From: Blautia hominis
GTDB taxonomy: Bacteria > Bacillota > Clostridia > Lachnospirales > Lachnospiraceae
Assembly: GCA_002270465.1 (NCBI GenBank)
Contig: NQOF01000007.1
Location: 124,001 to 188,000, forward strand
Direction: 5' to 3'
DNA length: 64,000 nucleotides
Of this stretch, positions 25,427 through 34,399 are shown piece after piece. Both the position numbers and the translations under genes were made by a program. How positions within the stretch are numbered: the stretch's first letter is position 1; each line of letters opens with the position of its first letter. Below the pieces are notes generated by a model, which saw only the letters and a list, made by a program, of their open reading frames with translations, was not told the DNA's origin and searched no databases.

Positions 25427-27169
25427 TTACACAGGGAAACTGTCCCTGAGACATAAGGCTCCATACCCCGTCTGGTTATTGGGATAAGGGCCTCCCAGGA
25501 GATGGCGTGCCCCCCTTCGCAGATATGCCTTCACTTTTTCTCCGTAGAGAAACGGATCATTTCCTCTGACGATCCCCCATTCCATCAGCAGAGCCGCCGA
25601 ACCGGTGACAAAAGGCGCCGCAAATGAGGTGCCGGTCCTGGAGGTATATCCCCCGTTTGGTGCGGCTGTTGTAATATCCACACCCGGGGCAGCGATATCA
25701 GGTTTTACCATATTCGTGATCCTGGTAAACCCCCGCCCGGAAAAATCAGCGTAAGCCTGGTATCTGGAATTGTATGCCCCAACCGAGATCACCCTTGCGG
25801 CTGTGGAAGGAATGGTAAGGGTTATCTCCGGCACGGGAAATAGGAAACGTGTACCTTCATTCAATGCCGCGCCTCCGGGCATCCACAAATTGTACCTGCC
25901 GTCCACAATCCTCCCCGGTATCAGGTTGATTTTCCACACGCCGCTGTCAATGTAAGTATTCTGGGGGATAAAGTCAATGAAAATCTCCTGGGACAGACTG
26001 AACGGACTGGGTTTCCCATAATAGATCAGGATCTGGGTGGTCCCCAGATTAAAGCGCTGGGGCCCCAGTATTTCCTGAAACGGCCCGGCCACCTGACCGT
26101 TAGGATGCTGAAGGGAAATATCCATCTGGTCCACATACTGTTTCCAGATCTGTATATTCATCCCAGTTTCATAAGCACCGATCTGGAACGAAGCCGCCTG
26201 ACTTTCCCCCTGCCGGAGAGTCCCTGAGGTGTGCACTGCCTTGTTTCCTTCATTCCCCGTTCCCACGCATATGACTGTCCGCCCAAGATTGGACGCATTG
26301 TCCAGATATGCCTCTATGAGAGATTCCCCGCTGTGGGAACCATAATTATTGCCAAAGCTCAGATTCAGCGCGAGCGGCATTCCCATGGCAATAGATTGAC
26401 GGATGCAGTAGTCAATCCCCTGCATCAGTTCCGTGGTCCTTGGAAATCCCTCCGTCTGAGGTGTCCCCAATTTCACCGCTATGATCTGGCTCTCAGAGGC
26501 CACACCTCTGCGCAGCCCCCCGGAAGCCCTGCCGTTACCTGCGGCGATTCCCAGAACGCCTGTGCCATGCCCGCTCAGATCACGGCTTGGGACCGCTGCG
26601 TACCGCTCTGCCGCTGTCGGTTTCTGAAGCGCCTCATCAATCTGCTCTTTGGTATACTCTGTTCCAATGACATAACCGGCCGGCGGATTCCCGGGCACAG
26701 TCTGGTCCCACAGTCTCAGGATACGGCTGCTCCCGTCTGCATTGCGGAAATCCGGATGGGCATAATCCACCCCGGAATCCACGCAGCCCACAAGAACACC
26801 TGCCCCAAAAAGCGGCTGTCCCAATGGTGAAAACCCGCTCTGCACCGGATTAATACAGGAAGCCGCGCGCCCCTGCTCCACCGCGAAAAACAACCGCTTG
26901 GGCATTTCAATAAATTCTATCTGGGGATATTCCGAAAGACTGTCGATCTGGTTCTCCGGAACAGAAAGTATGGCAAATCCGCCCAAAAGCTCCACAGCCT
27001 TTATCTCCGGGTTCAGCGCCCCCTGCAGACTTCCGGAGTATTTTACAATTAAATCCCACCTTCTCTCTTCCGGCTCAAACCCCACATCCAGTACAAGGGA
27101 CTTTTCCCGTTCCTGCGGTGTGGCATCCAAGGCCAGATTCAAAAGATTTTCCAGCTTTTGATCCTGCAT
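25427..27169 (-). CDS. subtilisin-family (S8) serine protease, Csp-like
   Basis: 580 residues from ATG 27169, six bases after AGGAG (a longer frame reaches 27241). The catalytic triad is intact: Asp131 in 'VGCVDSGVDYAHPDF', His201 in 'LSGHGTGVLGIAAG', Ser in 'TGTSFAAPFVTGSAALLME'. No signal peptide. An insert of about 130 residues between the His and Ser regions, with 'NLSFGNNYGSHSG' and 'CVGTGNEGN' (oxyanion Asn), matches the clostridial CspA/B/C family, which acts in spore germination. The regulatory role here is by family analogy only. Confidence 0.87.
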   Translation of the reverse strand: MQDQKLENLLNLALDATPQEREKSLVLDVGFEPEERRWDLIVKYSGSLQGALNPEIKAVELLGGFAILSVPENQIDSLSEYPQIEFIEMPKRLFFAVEQGRAASCINPVQSGFSPLGQPLFGAGVLVGCVDSGVDYAHPDFRNADGSSRILRLWDQTVPGNPPAGYVIGTEYTKEQIDEALQKPTAAERYAAVPSRDLSGHGTGVLGIAAGNGRASGGLRRGVASESQIIAVKLGTPQTEGFPRTTELMQGIDYCIRQSIAMGMPLALNLSFGNNYGSHSGESLIEAYLDNASNLGRTVICVGTGNEGNKAVHTSGTLRQGESQAASFQIGAYETGMNIQIWKQYVDQMDISLQHPNGQVAGPFQEILGPQRFNLGTTQILIYYGKPSPFSLSQEIFIDFIPQNTYIDSGVWKINLIPGRIVDGRYNLWMPGGAALNEGTRFLFPVPEITLTIPSTAARVISVGAYNSRYQAYADFSGRGFTRITNMVKPDIAAPGVDITTAAPNGGYTSRTGTSFAAPFVTGSAALLMEWGIVRGNDPFLYGEKVKAYLRRGARHLLGGPYPNNQTGYGALCLRDSFPV

Positions 27170-27208
27170 AACAGCTCCTGGTCTTTGCGGTATCTCTCCA
27201 TTATATGC

Positions 27209-27259
27209 AAAAAAGGCGGCCAAAATCTGTCTTTTTTCCAAACAGATTCTGACCGCTCC
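27209..27259 (-). terminator. terminator after the FocA-family gene
   Basis: Minus strand GGAGCGGTCAGAATCTGT pairs with ACAGATTTTGGCCGCC, followed by TTTTTT. It also marks the 5' boundary of the S8 protease transcript. Confidence 0.85.
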
Positions 27260-27265
27260 TTTATA

Positions 27266-28045
27266 TTACGAATTTAGCGCTTTTGATTTGGTCATAACAT
27301 GGTACGGACCTGCCACGAAGAACACGCCGCCTATCATATTACCGATGGTTACAAATAAAAGATTATAGAAATAACCTCCTACGCTGACTGCTGCATCCCC
27401 TGCATTTAAGATTCCAACTGCCAGAATACTCATATTGGCAATACTATGCTCAAATCCGCAGATCATAAATACAAAAATACACCAGAATACCATGATCAGC
27501 TTTCCTGACTCGGATTTCATCTTTAATGCGCACCATACGGCAAGACATACCAGGATATTACAGAAGATTCCCCTTACCAGAAGCTGTACAGGTGTCAGAG
27601 ACATCTTTGCGGCAGCTACCTGTGCAAAATAAGCTCCTATATCACCTTTTGGCACTCCGGTAAGCTGGAAGCCGGCAACACCTAACAGAGAACCTAAAAA
27701 GTTTCCGATATAACATAAGATCCATGCTTTGACTGTCTTGCCCCAGGGCACACATCCACTGAAGGATGCACTTCCAAGAACCATATTGTTGCCTGTAAAC
27801 AACTCGGCACCCGCCATAATAACAAGGCTCAATGCTGCCGCAAATGCAAAGGCCTGCACGGCTTTCAGCATTGGGGACCCCGCTGCGTTCAATGGTGTTC
27901 CCAGAGTAAATGTTACAAAACTTCCGAATGCAATGAAAAGCCCTGCAGTGATGGAGGATACCATAAAACCAAAGGTATTGTTCTCCATGAAGTTTATCTT
28001 ACCTTTCGCCGCATTACAGACTGCACTGAATTCATCAAAATACAT
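27266..28045 (-). CDS. formate/nitrite transporter (FocA/NirC family)
   Basis: 259 residues from ATG 28045 (GGGGGA seven bases upstream). Six hydrophobic segments. 'FIAFGSFVTF' and 'AGAELFTGNNMVLG' match the FNT family's pore motifs, and 'CGFEHSIANM' carries the conserved central His of the channel. It sits next to formate-THF ligase on the same strand, which points to formate rather than nitrite and fits an acetogenic C1 metabolism. A terminator separates the two genes. Confidence 0.9.
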   Translation of the reverse strand: MYFDEFSAVCNAAKGKINFMENNTFGFMVSSITAGLFIAFGSFVTFTLGTPLNAAGSPMLKAVQAFAFAAALSLVIMAGAELFTGNNMVLGSASFSGCVPWGKTVKAWILCYIGNFLGSLLGVAGFQLTGVPKGDIGAYFAQVAAAKMSLTPVQLLVRGIFCNILVCLAVWCALKMKSESGKLIMVFWCIFVFMICGFEHSIANMSILAVGILNAGDAAVSVGGYFYNLLFVTIGNMIGGVFFVAGPYHVMTKSKALNS

Positions 28046-28087
28046 ATATTTTCCCCCGCTTCTTTCGCTAACGTATGCATACAAAAT

Positions 28088-28113
28088 TCAGGTACGGCTT
28101 TAACCGTACCTGA
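28088..28113 (-). terminator. terminator after fhs
   Basis: TCAGGTACGG/CCGTACCTGA perfect 10-base arms, six-base loop; on the minus strand ATTTTGT follows. Confidence 0.7.
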
Positions 28114-28148
28114 TTTCATCTTTATTCAGTTTTCAATATGGAATTTTA

Positions 28149-29834
28149 TTAGAACAGACCGGAGATCTTTCCTGTCTCATCAACATCAATTCTCTCTGCA
28201 GCCGGAACTTTCGGCAGACCAGGCATGGTCATGATCTCTCCGGTAAGAGCAACAATAAAGCCTGCACCTGCGGAAATCTTCAGGTTACGAACGGTTACTT
28301 CAAAGTCTTTCGGTGCGCCCAGTTTTGTCTGGTCATCTGTCAGGCTGTACTGTGTCTTAGCCACACAGATCGGGCAGTTTCCATATCCAAGAGCTTCCAG
28401 CTGAGCAGCCTGTTTCTGAGCATTTGCTGTCAGAACCGCTTTCTTGCCGCCGTAAATCTTCTGAACGATCTGGTTTAATTTGTCCTCAATGCTTCCTTCC
28501 AGCTCATAGGAGAATGTAAAGTCATTCTTCTCTTCCACAAGACGTACCACTTCTTTAGCCAGTGCAACGCCGCCTTCACCGCCTTTTGCCCAAACTTCGG
28601 AAAGTGCAACATTTACGCCCAGTTCTTTACATTTTGCTTCTACCAGGTCAAGCTCTGCCTTGGTATCGGTCGGGAATGCGTTGATCGCAACAACACACGG
28701 AAGTTTGTAAACATTTGTGATATTGCTTACATGTTTCAGTAAGTTCGGGAGACCTTTCTCCAGAGCTTCCAGGTTCTCGTTATTTAAGTCTGCTTTCGGT
28801 ACGCCGCCGTTGTATTTCAGGGCACGTACAGTCGCTACGATAACAACTGCGCTCGGTGTCAGGCCAGCCATACGGCACTTGATATCCAGGAATTTCTCTG
28901 CACCTAAGTCAGCGCCGAATCCTGCTTCTGTAATAGCATAGTCACCTAATTTCAGTGCCATCTTGGTAGCAATGACTGAGTTACATCCATGAGCGATATT
29001 AGCGAACGGTCCGCCGTGAACGATTGCAGGTACATGCTCCAGAGTCTGAACCAGGTTTGGTTTCAGAGCGTCTTTCAGCAGTGCACACATAGCACCTTCT
29101 GCATGTAAATCATGAGCTGTAACAGGTTTCTGCTCGGAAACTTTGCCATATGTATAACCAACGATGATCCTTCCCAGTCTCTCCTTCAGGTCTGTAATGT
29201 CTTTTGCCAGACACAGAACAGCCATGATCTCGGAAGCAACTGTGATATCGTATCCATCTTCTCTCGGACAGCCGTTTGTCTTTCCGCCAAGACCATCAAC
29301 TACAAAACGAAGCTGGCGGTCATTCATGTCCACGCATCTTCTCCAGGTAATCTTTCTTGGGTCAATGTTCAGGTCGTTGCCCTGATAAATGTGATTATCC
29401 AGCATTGCTGCCAGCAGATTGTTCGCTGCACCGATCGCATGGAAATCACCTGTAAAATGCAGGTTGATATCTTCCATTGGAACTACCTGTGCATATCCGC
29501 CGCCTGCGGCACCACCTTTTACACCGAATACCGGTCCCAGGGATGGTTCACGGAGCGCTACCATTACATTTTTTCCTAATTTCTGAAGGCCGTCAGCCAG
29601 ACCTACTGTTGTTGTGGTCTTTCCTTCACCGGCAGGTGTCGGGTTGATAGCGGTAACCAGAACCAGTTTTCCGTTCGGTTTATCAGATTCTTTTAACAGA
29701 TTGTAGTCAATTTTAGCTTTGTACTTACCGTACTGCTCCAGATATTTGTCATCAATACCTGCTTTTTCTGCAATCTTTGTAATTGGCTCCATTGTGCACT
29801 CCTGTGCGATTTCGATGTCTGATTTGAATCCCAT
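28149..29834 (-). CDS. fhs: formate-tetrahydrofolate ligase
   Basis: 561 residues from ATG 29834, preceded by AAGGAGGG. '[18 protein letters not shown]' is the typical family start. P-loop '[14 protein letters not shown]', '[24 protein letters not shown]', '[10 protein letters not shown]' and '[12 protein letters not shown]'-type segments are all present. It makes 10-formyl-THF from formate, THF and ATP. Normal length is about 556 residues. Controlled by a ZTP riboswitch directly upstream. Confidence 0.98.
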   Translation of the reverse strand: MGFKSDIEIAQECTMEPITKIAEKAGIDDKYLEQYGKYKAKIDYNLLKESDKPNGKLVLVTAINPTPAGEGKTTTTVGLADGLQKLGKNVMVALREPSLGPVFGVKGGAAGGGYAQVVPMEDINLHFTGDFHAIGAANNLLAAMLDNHIYQGNDLNIDPRKITWRRCVDMNDRQLRFVVDGLGGKTNGCPREDGYDITVASEIMAVLCLAKDITDLKERLGRIIVGYTYGKVSEQKPVTAHDLHAEGAMCALLKDALKPNLVQTLEHVPAIVHGGPFANIAHGCNSVIATKMALKLGDYAITEAGFGADLGAEKFLDIKCRMAGLTPSAVVIVATVRALKYNGGVPKADLNNENLEALEKGLPNLLKHVSNITNVYKLPCVVAINAFPTDTKAELDLVEAKCKELGVNVALSEVWAKGGEGGVALAKEVVRLVEEKNDFTFSYELEGSIEDKLNQIVQKIYGGKKAVLTANAQKQAAQLEALGYGNCPICVAKTQYSLTDDQTKLGAPKDFEVTVRNLKISAGAGFIVALTGEIMTMPGLPKVPAAERIDVDETGKISGLF

Positions 29835-29907
29835 GTTAATACCCTCCTTTTCATAGCAATAGCTTTGTCTTCTGCCTGCCACCACTGTCTATGTATGAAC
29901 CTCTTTG

Positions 29908-29954
29908 AAAAAAAAGGGCAACATTTGTCAATTACACAATTACAAACGTTGCCC
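29908..29954 (-). terminator. expression-platform terminator of the ZTP riboswitch
   Basis: Minus strand GGGCAACGTTTGTAATTG pairs with TTGACAAATGTTGCCC (arms interrupted by small mismatches), followed by eight T. The 5' arm GGGCAAC overlaps the aptamer's conserved 3' segment, so ligand binding would block terminator formation and turn fhs on. Confidence 0.85.
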
Positions 29955-30018
29955 AGACGGTCGGCTCTCACTTACATTTTGACTTCACTGTGGTGCTCCA
30001 CATTGTAATCCGTCAGAA
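29945..30018 (-). ncRNA. ZTP (pfl) riboswitch upstream of fhs
   Basis: Minus strand: the P1 side CTGACGG, the GTGGAGCACCAC hairpin, AAGTC, and the signature CCGACCGTCTGGGCAA match the pfl motif (pseudoknot with CCGCCTGGGC-type 3' element). pfl/ZTP riboswitches are known upstream of fhs and purine genes and sense ZTP, the alarmone for low 10-formyl-THF. A terminator follows at once. Confidence 0.85.
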
Positions 30019-30122
30019 ATCAAAACTATTATTTTGTTATGTCTATAATTTATCACAATTTCCGATTACTGTCAATGCTGTATTATATTAAAAATTCACA
30101 ACAATATTTCGACAATTTTACT

Positions 30123-31091
30123 CTATTTTCCAGCGATAAACGCTAATACCTCTTCTTTTTTAGGCATAACACGGAGGGCGCCCTTCTTTGTAGTAATAAG
30201 AGAGGAGGCACCATTGGAGAATTCCAGCATTTCATAGAGCTGTTCCTCTGTAAGGCCTTCCATTCCGTGCTCCAGCACATAATTCAGCGCACATGCGCCG
30301 AAGGTATCCCCGGCCCCTGTTGTCTCGATTGTATTCTCCTGTAAAAACGGCGCATGGAACACTTCTCTGCCCTCATGGAACGCAGTGCTCCCTTCTTTTC
30401 CCATGGTTACATTCATCAGCTTCAGATTAGGATACTGTGCAAGCAGCATATGGGCGCCTTCCTTCACATCCTTGGTTCCGGTCATGAATTCCAGCTCCTC
30501 CTCTGAAATTTTCAGCAGATCACATTTTGAGAGGCCGTAGGCGATCTGTTCTTTTGCAAGCTCCATGCTGCTCCACAGAGGGGGACGCAGGTTCGGATCA
30601 AAAGAGATGAGAAGTCCGGCCTCCTTTGCAACATCAATGGCTTTGGCAGTGGCTTTGCGCACCCCTTCATGGGTCATGGACAGTGTTCCGAAATGGAATG
30701 CCCTGGCTGATCTTATGTATGCTTCATCGATCTGCTCAACATTCAGCATCATATCCGCACCGGGATTTCTGTAAAACGCAAAGTCCCTGTCCCCGTCCTC
30801 AAACGTATGGACAAATGCCAGTGTTGTGTGGACCTCCTCGTTCTCATACAGATGGCTGGTGTCAATACCCAGGCTGTTCAGTGTGCTTCTCAGGGATGTA
30901 CCGAACTGGTCCTTTCCCACAACCCCCAGAAAAGATGTAGTTTTTCCAAGGTTATTCAGCATAGCCAGCACATTACACGGCGCCCCGCCCGGATTTGCCT
31001 CGAAGATGGGATTTCCCTGTCCGCTCACACCGTTCTCCGTAAAGTCGATCAAAAGCTCGCCCAGCGCGATAACATCAAAATTCTTATTCAT
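30123..31091 (-). CDS. PfkB-family carbohydrate kinase, fructokinase type
   Basis: 322 residues from ATG 31091 (AAGGAGA upstream; a longer frame runs to 31166). 'ALGELLIDFT' and 'ANPGGAPCNVLAMLNNLGK' are the N-terminal PfkB sugar-binding motif. 'FDPNLRPPLW' is the mid-domain motif, and 'ETTGAGDTFGACALNYVL' is the C-terminal PfkB signature with anion hole and catalytic Asp. The sequence is close to fructokinase/ScrK-like enzymes, giving fructose 6-phosphate. It is a single-gene unit. Confidence 0.9.
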   Translation of the reverse strand: MNKNFDVIALGELLIDFTENGVSGQGNPIFEANPGGAPCNVLAMLNNLGKTTSFLGVVGKDQFGTSLRSTLNSLGIDTSHLYENEEVHTTLAFVHTFEDGDRDFAFYRNPGADMMLNVEQIDEAYIRSARAFHFGTLSMTHEGVRKATAKAIDVAKEAGLLISFDPNLRPPLWSSMELAKEQIAYGLSKCDLLKISEEELEFMTGTKDVKEGAHMLLAQYPNLKLMNVTMGKEGSTAFHEGREVFHAPFLQENTIETTGAGDTFGACALNYVLEHGMEGLTEEQLYEMLEFSNGASSLITTKKGALRVMPKKEEVLAFIAGK

Positions 31092-31351
31092 ATATGTTCT
31101 CCTTGTCCGTTTTATTCTACTGTGAATTATATTCGTTTTGCCTGCTTTACGCAAGTACCGCGGCATAATTATTCATAAAAAATACATTGGATGTAGAATT
31201 TTTGTCACTGCACAGCTAGGAAACAAGGGATTGATTCTTAATGAATCGAAAGGTTTTCTTTAGAATTTCTTTTAAATTGAGCCTGCAATTTCTTTTAAAT
31301 TTTATGATGTAATGAAAAGGTAAGAAAAATGTCGAAACTGAGGTGATTTTT
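31092..31351 (+). promoter_or_regulatory. dlt operon leader with direct repeats
   Basis: AATTTCTTTTAAATT occurs twice, at 31264-31278 and 31287-31301 (23 bases apart), just before a TATGAT at 31303-31308. GATTC-TTAAT-GAATC (31233-31247) is a small palindrome upstream. Direct repeats at this spacing are typical of OmpR-type regulator sites. I found no convincing -35 at correct spacing, which would fit activator dependence. Confidence 0.4.
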
Positions 31352-32896
31352 ATGAATATATTGAACCAGATATCTGAGTATGCCTCCATCTGCCCGGAAA
31401 GAACAGCCATCTGCTGTGACGGCTTGTCTGTTACTTACGGGGAGCTGGAGTTATATTCTTCCCGCCTGGCCTGCCATCTTGAGCAGCTATGCGGACAGAA
31501 CCGTTCCCCCATCGCAGTGTACGGGCACAAACATCCCCTGATGCTTGTATCCTTCCTAGCATGTGTGAAATCGGGCCGGGCCTACTGCCCCATTGACACC
31601 TCCGTACCGGATTCCCGTGCGGAAATGATCCTGGACGCCCTTGATTCACCTGTCTTTTTATCCCTCTCTCCTCTGCGGGCTGAATGCAGGGACAAACGTA
31701 CACTATCCCTGGAGGATATTGATATTATCGTGCATACGGATCTATCCTGTATGAATGGCTGTCTGGAAACCGGCAGACCAAAGCCGGTTTCCGGGGATGA
31801 TGTTTTCTATATCATATTTACTTCCGGAAGCACCGGTACCCCAAAAGGAGTTGCCATCACGGAAACCAATCTAAGCAATTTTCTGGACTGGTCCATCACC
31901 CTTGGAACTCCAACCAATGCCAAAAAGGGAAAGGTGTTTCTGAATCAGGCCCCCTTCTCCTTTGATTTATCTGTTATGGATCTGTACACCTGTCTGGCAG
32001 TGGGCGGAACGCTCTGGTGTCTGACAAAAGATGTGCAGAAGGATTACCGGAGACTGCTGGATTCCCTGAAACGCTCCGGGGCTTCCATTATGGTCTCCAC
32101 ACCGTCCTTTGCGGATGTGTGCCTGTCAGACCCAGCCTTTGCCCAGGCCTGCCTGCCTGACCTTGGTCTGTTTTTATTCTGCGGGGAAACCCTTACGAAC
32201 CGGACAGCCCGAAAGCTCCTGGAACGCTTTCCCGCTGCCAAAGTCATGAATACATACGGCCCCACCGAATCCACCGTGGCAGTCACCCAGGTGGAGATAA
32301 CCCCGGAACTGGCCGCCAGCCCTTCTCCTCTCCCTGTGGGCAGGGCAAAACCTGGCACTCTGCTGCAGATCTGCGGTCCGGACGGCAGTGTACTCCCGGA
32401 AGGGGAAAAAGGGGAGATAATGATCATAGGTGATACGGTAAGCCCAGGCTACTATCAGAATCCCACACAGACCAAGAGCCGCTTTTACCCGTATACCAAT
32501 AAGGGCATCATCCAGCAGGCATACCGCACAGGTGACAAAGGGTATCTGAAAGACGGAATGCTCTATTACTGCGGACGCATAGACCTGCAGATCAAGCTGC
32601 ACGGATACAGAATTGAGCTGGAGGATATTGAAAATAATCTTCTCCGCCTCCCTCAGATAGAAAAAGCCGCCGTACTCCCAAACACGAGGGAGGGGCGTGT
32701 CAAAAGCATCAGTGCCTATCTGGTCTGCCCCGGCATGACGGCGCCGGAGCGCAATTACGCAGAAACTTTGAAAGAGGGACTGCGCACATTCCTTCCGGAA
32801 TACATGATACCTAAGAAACTCGTATTCATGGACCGTCTTCCCATGACCGGAAACGGAAAAGTTGACAGAAAAGCTCTGGGAGACCTGGTTCTTTGA
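31352..32896 (+). CDS. dltA: D-alanine--poly(phosphoribitol) ligase subunit 1
   Basis: 514 residues from ATG 31352; AGGTGA lies five bases upstream (the GTG at 31343 is less likely). Adenylation-domain motifs: A3 'FTSGSTGTPKGVAIT', A5 'NTYGPTESTVAV', A7/A8 'YRTGDKGYLKDG' and 'GRIDLQIKLHGYRIELEDIE', and the A10 Lys in 'MTGNGKVDRKAL'. The N-terminal 'AVYGHKHPLMLVSFLACVKSG' is DltA-typical. It activates D-alanine and loads it on DltC. The stop TGA overlaps the dltB start TTG. Confidence 0.96.
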   Translation: MNILNQISEYASICPERTAICCDGLSVTYGELELYSSRLACHLEQLCGQNRSPIAVYGHKHPLMLVSFLACVKSGRAYCPIDTSVPDSRAEMILDALDSPVFLSLSPLRAECRDKRTLSLEDIDIIVHTDLSCMNGCLETGRPKPVSGDDVFYIIFTSGSTGTPKGVAITETNLSNFLDWSITLGTPTNAKKGKVFLNQAPFSFDLSVMDLYTCLAVGGTLWCLTKDVQKDYRRLLDSLKRSGASIMVSTPSFADVCLSDPAFAQACLPDLGLFLFCGETLTNRTARKLLERFPAAKVMNTYGPTESTVAVTQVEITPELAASPSPLPVGRAKPGTLLQICGPDGSVLPEGEKGEIMIIGDTVSPGYYQNPTQTKSRFYPYTNKGIIQQAYRTGDKGYLKDGMLYYCGRIDLQIKLHGYRIELEDIENNLLRLPQIEKAAVLPNTREGRVKSISAYLVCPGMTAPERNYAETLKEGLRTFLPEYMIPKKLVFMDRLPMTGNGKVDRKALGDLVL

Positions 32897-34065
32897 GTTT
32901 TTACGAAGGGCTTTCCTTCTTTGTCTGCCTTTTTCTCTTCCTGATACCCGCCGTCATTCTGGGCATCATGGAAAAAAAAATGGGCCACTACACCCTGGCT
33001 GTCTCCCTTGTATTTATCGTCCTGGTTTTCGGCCACAGTCCCAGACAGTTCCTCTACCTGCTCTTGTTTTACGCGTGGTCTTACCTAGTGGTACGCGGCT
33101 ATGCGGCTGTCCGCAGAAAAAACGGCAGGAATGAAAAACAGTATTATCTGTTTCTGGCAGCCATGCTGCTGCCGCTGATATTATGTAAACTATCGCCCTT
33201 GTTTCACATGAACATTTTCGGATTCACGGGCATTTCTTATATGAGTTTCCGCAGCATTCAGATGGTCATAGAGATTTACGACGGAATCATTGAGGAGGTT
33301 CCACTCCTGGAATTTTCAGGATTCCTCCTTTTCTTCCCCTCCATCAGCTCCGGACCCATTGACCGGAGCCGCCGTTTTCACGATGACTGGGAGCGCACCA
33401 TACCGAGGGCGGAATACCTGGAAATGCTGGGAGAAGGCATTTTTAAACTTCTTTTGGGCCTGGTCTACAAACTGGCGCTGGGCACTCAGCTCTACACACT
33501 GCTCACCATATGTGAACAGTCCATGGGGCAGCGCGGCGCCCCCTGGTATTTTGCCGCCGGGTATGCCTGGCTGTACGGTTTCTACCTGTTCTTTGATTTT
33601 GCAGGATATTCCCTTATGGCAGTGGGAACCGCATATATTCTGGGCGTAAGGCTGCCTGACAACTTCCGGGCGCCTTTCAAAAGCCTGGATATAAAAGAAT
33701 TCTGGGACCGCTGGCACATAACCCTGTCCCACTGGTTCCGTGATTTCCTATTCACCCGTTTCATTATGAAATGCTCAAAGAAAAAATGGTTCTCCACCCG
33801 CCTGAACAGAGCCTGCGCCGGATTTATTGTCAATATGGGCGTCATGGGATTATGGCACGGCGTCACGCCCTCTTACATCCTCTACGGACTCTACCACGGT
33901 ATCCTACTGTCAGCAACAGAGGTCTACCAGAAAAAATCAGGCTTCTACAAAAAACACAAAAACCAAAGACTATACAAAGCAGTCTCCTGGCTGCTTACCA
34001 TAAACCTGGTGATATTCGGCTTCTTTATCTTCTCCGGAAAATTTCTGGAGCTTTTAACCGCCTGA
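32893..34065 (+). CDS. dltB: D-alanyl transfer protein, MBOAT family
   Basis: 390 residues. The TTG start at 32893 overlaps the dltA stop. Many hydrophobic segments. 'ISYMSFRSIQMVIEIYDG', 'FLLFFPSISSGPIDRSRRF' and 'IKEFWDRWHITLSHWFRDF' are MBOAT/DltB signatures, and His322 in 'MGLWHGVTPSYILYGLYHG' is the catalytic MBOAT histidine. It moves D-alanyl groups from DltC across the membrane towards teichoic acid. Confidence 0.95.
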   Translation: MSFYEGLSFFVCLFLFLIPAVILGIMEKKMGHYTLAVSLVFIVLVFGHSPRQFLYLLLFYAWSYLVVRGYAAVRRKNGRNEKQYYLFLAAMLLPLILCKLSPLFHMNIFGFTGISYMSFRSIQMVIEIYDGIIEEVPLLEFSGFLLFFPSISSGPIDRSRRFHDDWERTIPRAEYLEMLGEGIFKLLLGLVYKLALGTQLYTLLTICEQSMGQRGAPWYFAAGYAWLYGFYLFFDFAGYSLMAVGTAYILGVRLPDNFRAPFKSLDIKEFWDRWHITLSHWFRDFLFTRFIMKCSKKKWFSTRLNRACAGFIVNMGVMGLWHGVTPSYILYGLYHGILLSATEVYQKKSGFYKKHKNQRLYKAVSWLLTINLVIFGFFIFSGKFLELLTA

Positions 34066-34143
34066 TATCCGGCACCGGCACCTATACGCAGCAAACACGC
34101 TGCCCGGTGACCATCAATGATACTTAAAAAGGAGAAATGAAAA

Positions 34144-34374
34144 ATGGAAGAAAAAATTTTAGATCTATTAGCAGAAATCTGTGAGGATGACATTGTAAAA
34201 GAAGACTTAAAAACCGAACTTTTCCAATCCGGTCTTCTGGACTCTCTGGGATTTGCCGAACTCCTCGCCGGTCTTGAGGAGGAATGCAGCGTTGTCATTG
34301 CCCCCTCAGAAGTCACCAGAGAGGAGATGGATACCCCGGAGAAAATTCTGGCTCTCGTGAGATCCAAATGCTGA
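34144..34374 (+). CDS. dltC: D-alanyl carrier protein
   Basis: 76 residues with AAGGAG upstream. Acyl-carrier fold; Ser34 in 'SGLLDSLGF' is the phosphopantetheine site. Acidic throughout. It carries D-alanine from DltA to DltB. Confidence 0.95.
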   Translation: MEEKILDLLAEICEDDIVKEDLKTELFQSGLLDSLGFAELLAGLEEECSVVIAPSEVTREEMDTPEKILALVRSKC

Positions 34375-34399
34375 CCCAGGAAAGGCAGGCGCAAGAAAC

